Part shown: in pieces, positions 13,209 through 14,197 of the stretch
Layout: each line of letters opens with the position of its first letter
How positions within the stretch are numbered: position 1 is the first letter of the stretch
From: Candidatus Gastranaerophilales bacterium
GTDB lineage: Bacteria > Cyanobacteriota > Vampirovibrionia > Gastranaerophilales > JAQUYY01
Length of the DNA stretch: 14,197 nt
Reading direction: 5' to 3'
Assembly (NCBI GenBank): GCA_028691575.1
Contig: JAQUYY010000022.1
Coordinates: 1 to 14,197 of the forward strand
Program-made: the position numbers and the translations under genes
Notes under the pieces: generated by a model
Databases searched by the model: none
What the model saw: the letters and a program-made list of their open reading frames with translations, nothing else
What the model was told of the DNA's origin: nothing

Positions 13209-14197
13209 CGCAACGGGGATTTGCTCTTGTAATAGCAGGCTGTCCGTATGCGTTTCATCTCGGAGAATCCGCAGCAAACAGGAGCACAATATCCACTGAT
13301 CTGACCTGGTCTGAAGACCTCGTCATCGACAGAGATATTTCTATTTCTTACAATCTTGACACCGCTTTCTCAACACTCGAAATATCTGATCTGCAAGCGG
13401 GAATTATTAATTCAAAAGGATACTGGAATCTGTATTATAACCGCAACCCTCTGTATACCTATCTCACTTCTGACATCGAATACACAGATACAGCAACGGA
13501 TACGTTTACAGTCGAATCAACGACTGGACTTTCAAACGGAGATGTTATCTGGATAGGCGGGGAAGCGATTAAAATTAATGTTATCAATTCTACGACTCTA
13601 GAAATTGTGAGTCGTAATTATTATAAAAGTTTAAAAGAATTTCATCTCGCCAGCTCAGACACAACAAATGATTATAGTGTTGTCTGGTTTCAGTTTATTG
13701 GTTTTGATAATCGAGTTGCATATCTATATCGAGACGCAATCCTGATTTACAAGGGCATAATAGCCCCAAACGTAAGACTGCAGAAGAATATAATTGGATT
13801 TAATATTTTGAATCTAATAGAATTATTCCGTGAGCCGCTTCTTTTGAAACGTGATTTTGCGCCGCCGCTTCTGCAAGGCTTCGATTGTCAAGGATGTCAA
13901 ATCGAATTAAGAAGAAAAGGCGCGGATGGAGTCACATATGCCACGGCAATCAATATTGCCGCATGCAATATGAATGATACAGAGCAGCTTGTGGATTATA
14001 TTAATAGTTATATTCAGACCTGGGATATTGATGTTCATGCGAATCTCTGGATTGATTCGGACGGTTTCTATTATCTCGGCGACATGCAGACCAGCACGGC
14101 ATATGAGATGAAAGCCATTGTCCCTGATAATTCTATTTTTCAATTGCTAGGTTTTGATGCAGGGGAATTTACGCTGCCTACCAAAGCACCCAGGCCG
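13205..14197 (+). CDS. Tail-tip or hub protein, N-terminal part (open at window end)
   Basis: The gene starts in an ATGA overlap and stays open for 331 codons to the window end, so the protein is incomplete. Residues 96-148 contain a module of the form FTVESTTGLSNGDVIWIGGE followed by VSRNYYKSLKEFH. This matches the G-(D)-x-I-x-I-G-x-E ... R-x-x-x-x-S-x-x-x-H pattern of small beta modules in phage tail-tip proteins. Residues 155-215 are mixed strands. A CxxC lies in FDCQGCQ (227-233). Residues 245-322 repeat the helix, strand and LLGF pattern of the preceding protein (EQLVDYINSYIQTWDIDVH, then FQLLGFDAGE). It probably builds the tail tip or baseplate hub. Whether fibre or enzyme domains follow cannot be seen. 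Confidence 0.72.
   Translation, partial: MTQRGFALVIAGCPYAFHLGESAANRSTISTDLTWSEDLVIDRDISISYNLDTAFSTLEISDLQAGIINSKGYWNLYYNRNPLYTYLTSDIEYTDTATDTFTVESTTGLSNGDVIWIGGEAIKINVINSTTLEIVSRNYYKSLKEFHLASSDTTNDYSVVWFQFIGFDNRVAYLYRDAILIYKGIIAPNVRLQKNIIGFNILNLIELFREPLLLKRDFAPPLLQGFDCQGCQIELRRKGADGVTYATAINIAACNMNDTEQLVDYINSYIQTWDIDVHANLWIDSDGFYYLGDMQTSTAYEMKAIVPDNSIFQLLGFDAGEFTLPTKAPRP

Noticed and set aside
1..14197. CRISPR arrays, tRNA or rRNA genes, insertion sequences, attachment sites, riboswitches and intrinsic terminators
   Set aside because: I saw no spaced repeats, cloverleaf sequences, transposase motifs, or hairpins followed by T runs outside coding sequence. The T run at 9345 precedes its hairpin, so it is not a terminator.

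Overview
The window is a continuous, gene-dense stretch of a tailed double-stranded DNA bacteriophage or prophage (Caudoviricetes), covering most of the head and tail structural module. All genes lie on the + strand, and gaps between genes never exceed about 20 bases. Neighbours often overlap by ATGA or TAATG, and strong AGGAGG-type ribosome binding sites precede several genes. Sequence alone does not identify the host. By eye the DNA is moderately AT-rich, all three stop codons end genes (so the standard code applies), and the Shine-Dalgarno sites are bacterial in type. One tape measure gene, a tail tube gene, a tail-chaperone-like pair and no visible sheath gene point to a long, flexible, non-contractile tail (siphovirus-like). 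No lysogeny, replication, lysis, tRNA or CRISPR genes are visible.

Layout. 1-50: last codons of an upstream gene. 50-277: small charged helical protein. 274-1422: portal protein. 1403-2056: scaffold-like protein. 2076-3041: HK97-fold major capsid protein. 3057-3569: unknown protein. 3570-5279: large terminase subunit. 5269-6126, 6139-6918 and 6929-7306: head-tail joining or neck-region proteins, one resembling a carbohydrate-binding beta-sandwich and one a possible tail terminator. 7307-8887: large tail tube protein with added small beta modules. 8904-9398 and the frame reached through 9345-9717: tail assembly chaperone pair, apparently linked by a non-canonical (+1 or -2) ribosomal frameshift at TTTTTTC. 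9714-10013: coiled-coil protein with a C-terminal membrane segment. 10010-10582: basic unknown protein. 10582-12531: tape measure protein. 12528-13208 and 13205 to the window end: distal tail or tail-tip proteins that share a module.

How the genes work together. Portal, scaffold and capsid protein would build the procapsid, and the terminase would pump DNA through the portal. The 5269-7306 proteins would close the head and cap the tail. The chaperones would load onto the tape measure so that the tube protein polymerises around it to a fixed length, and the last genes would make the tail tip.

Most notable points: the candidate recoding site with a matched downstream hairpin; the large terminase gene lying after the capsid gene instead of before the portal; modular beta domains within and between tail proteins; and a coiled-coil/membrane protein between the chaperones and the tape measure. 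This looks like a divergent phage structural cassette. I see no separate defence or other accessory system.
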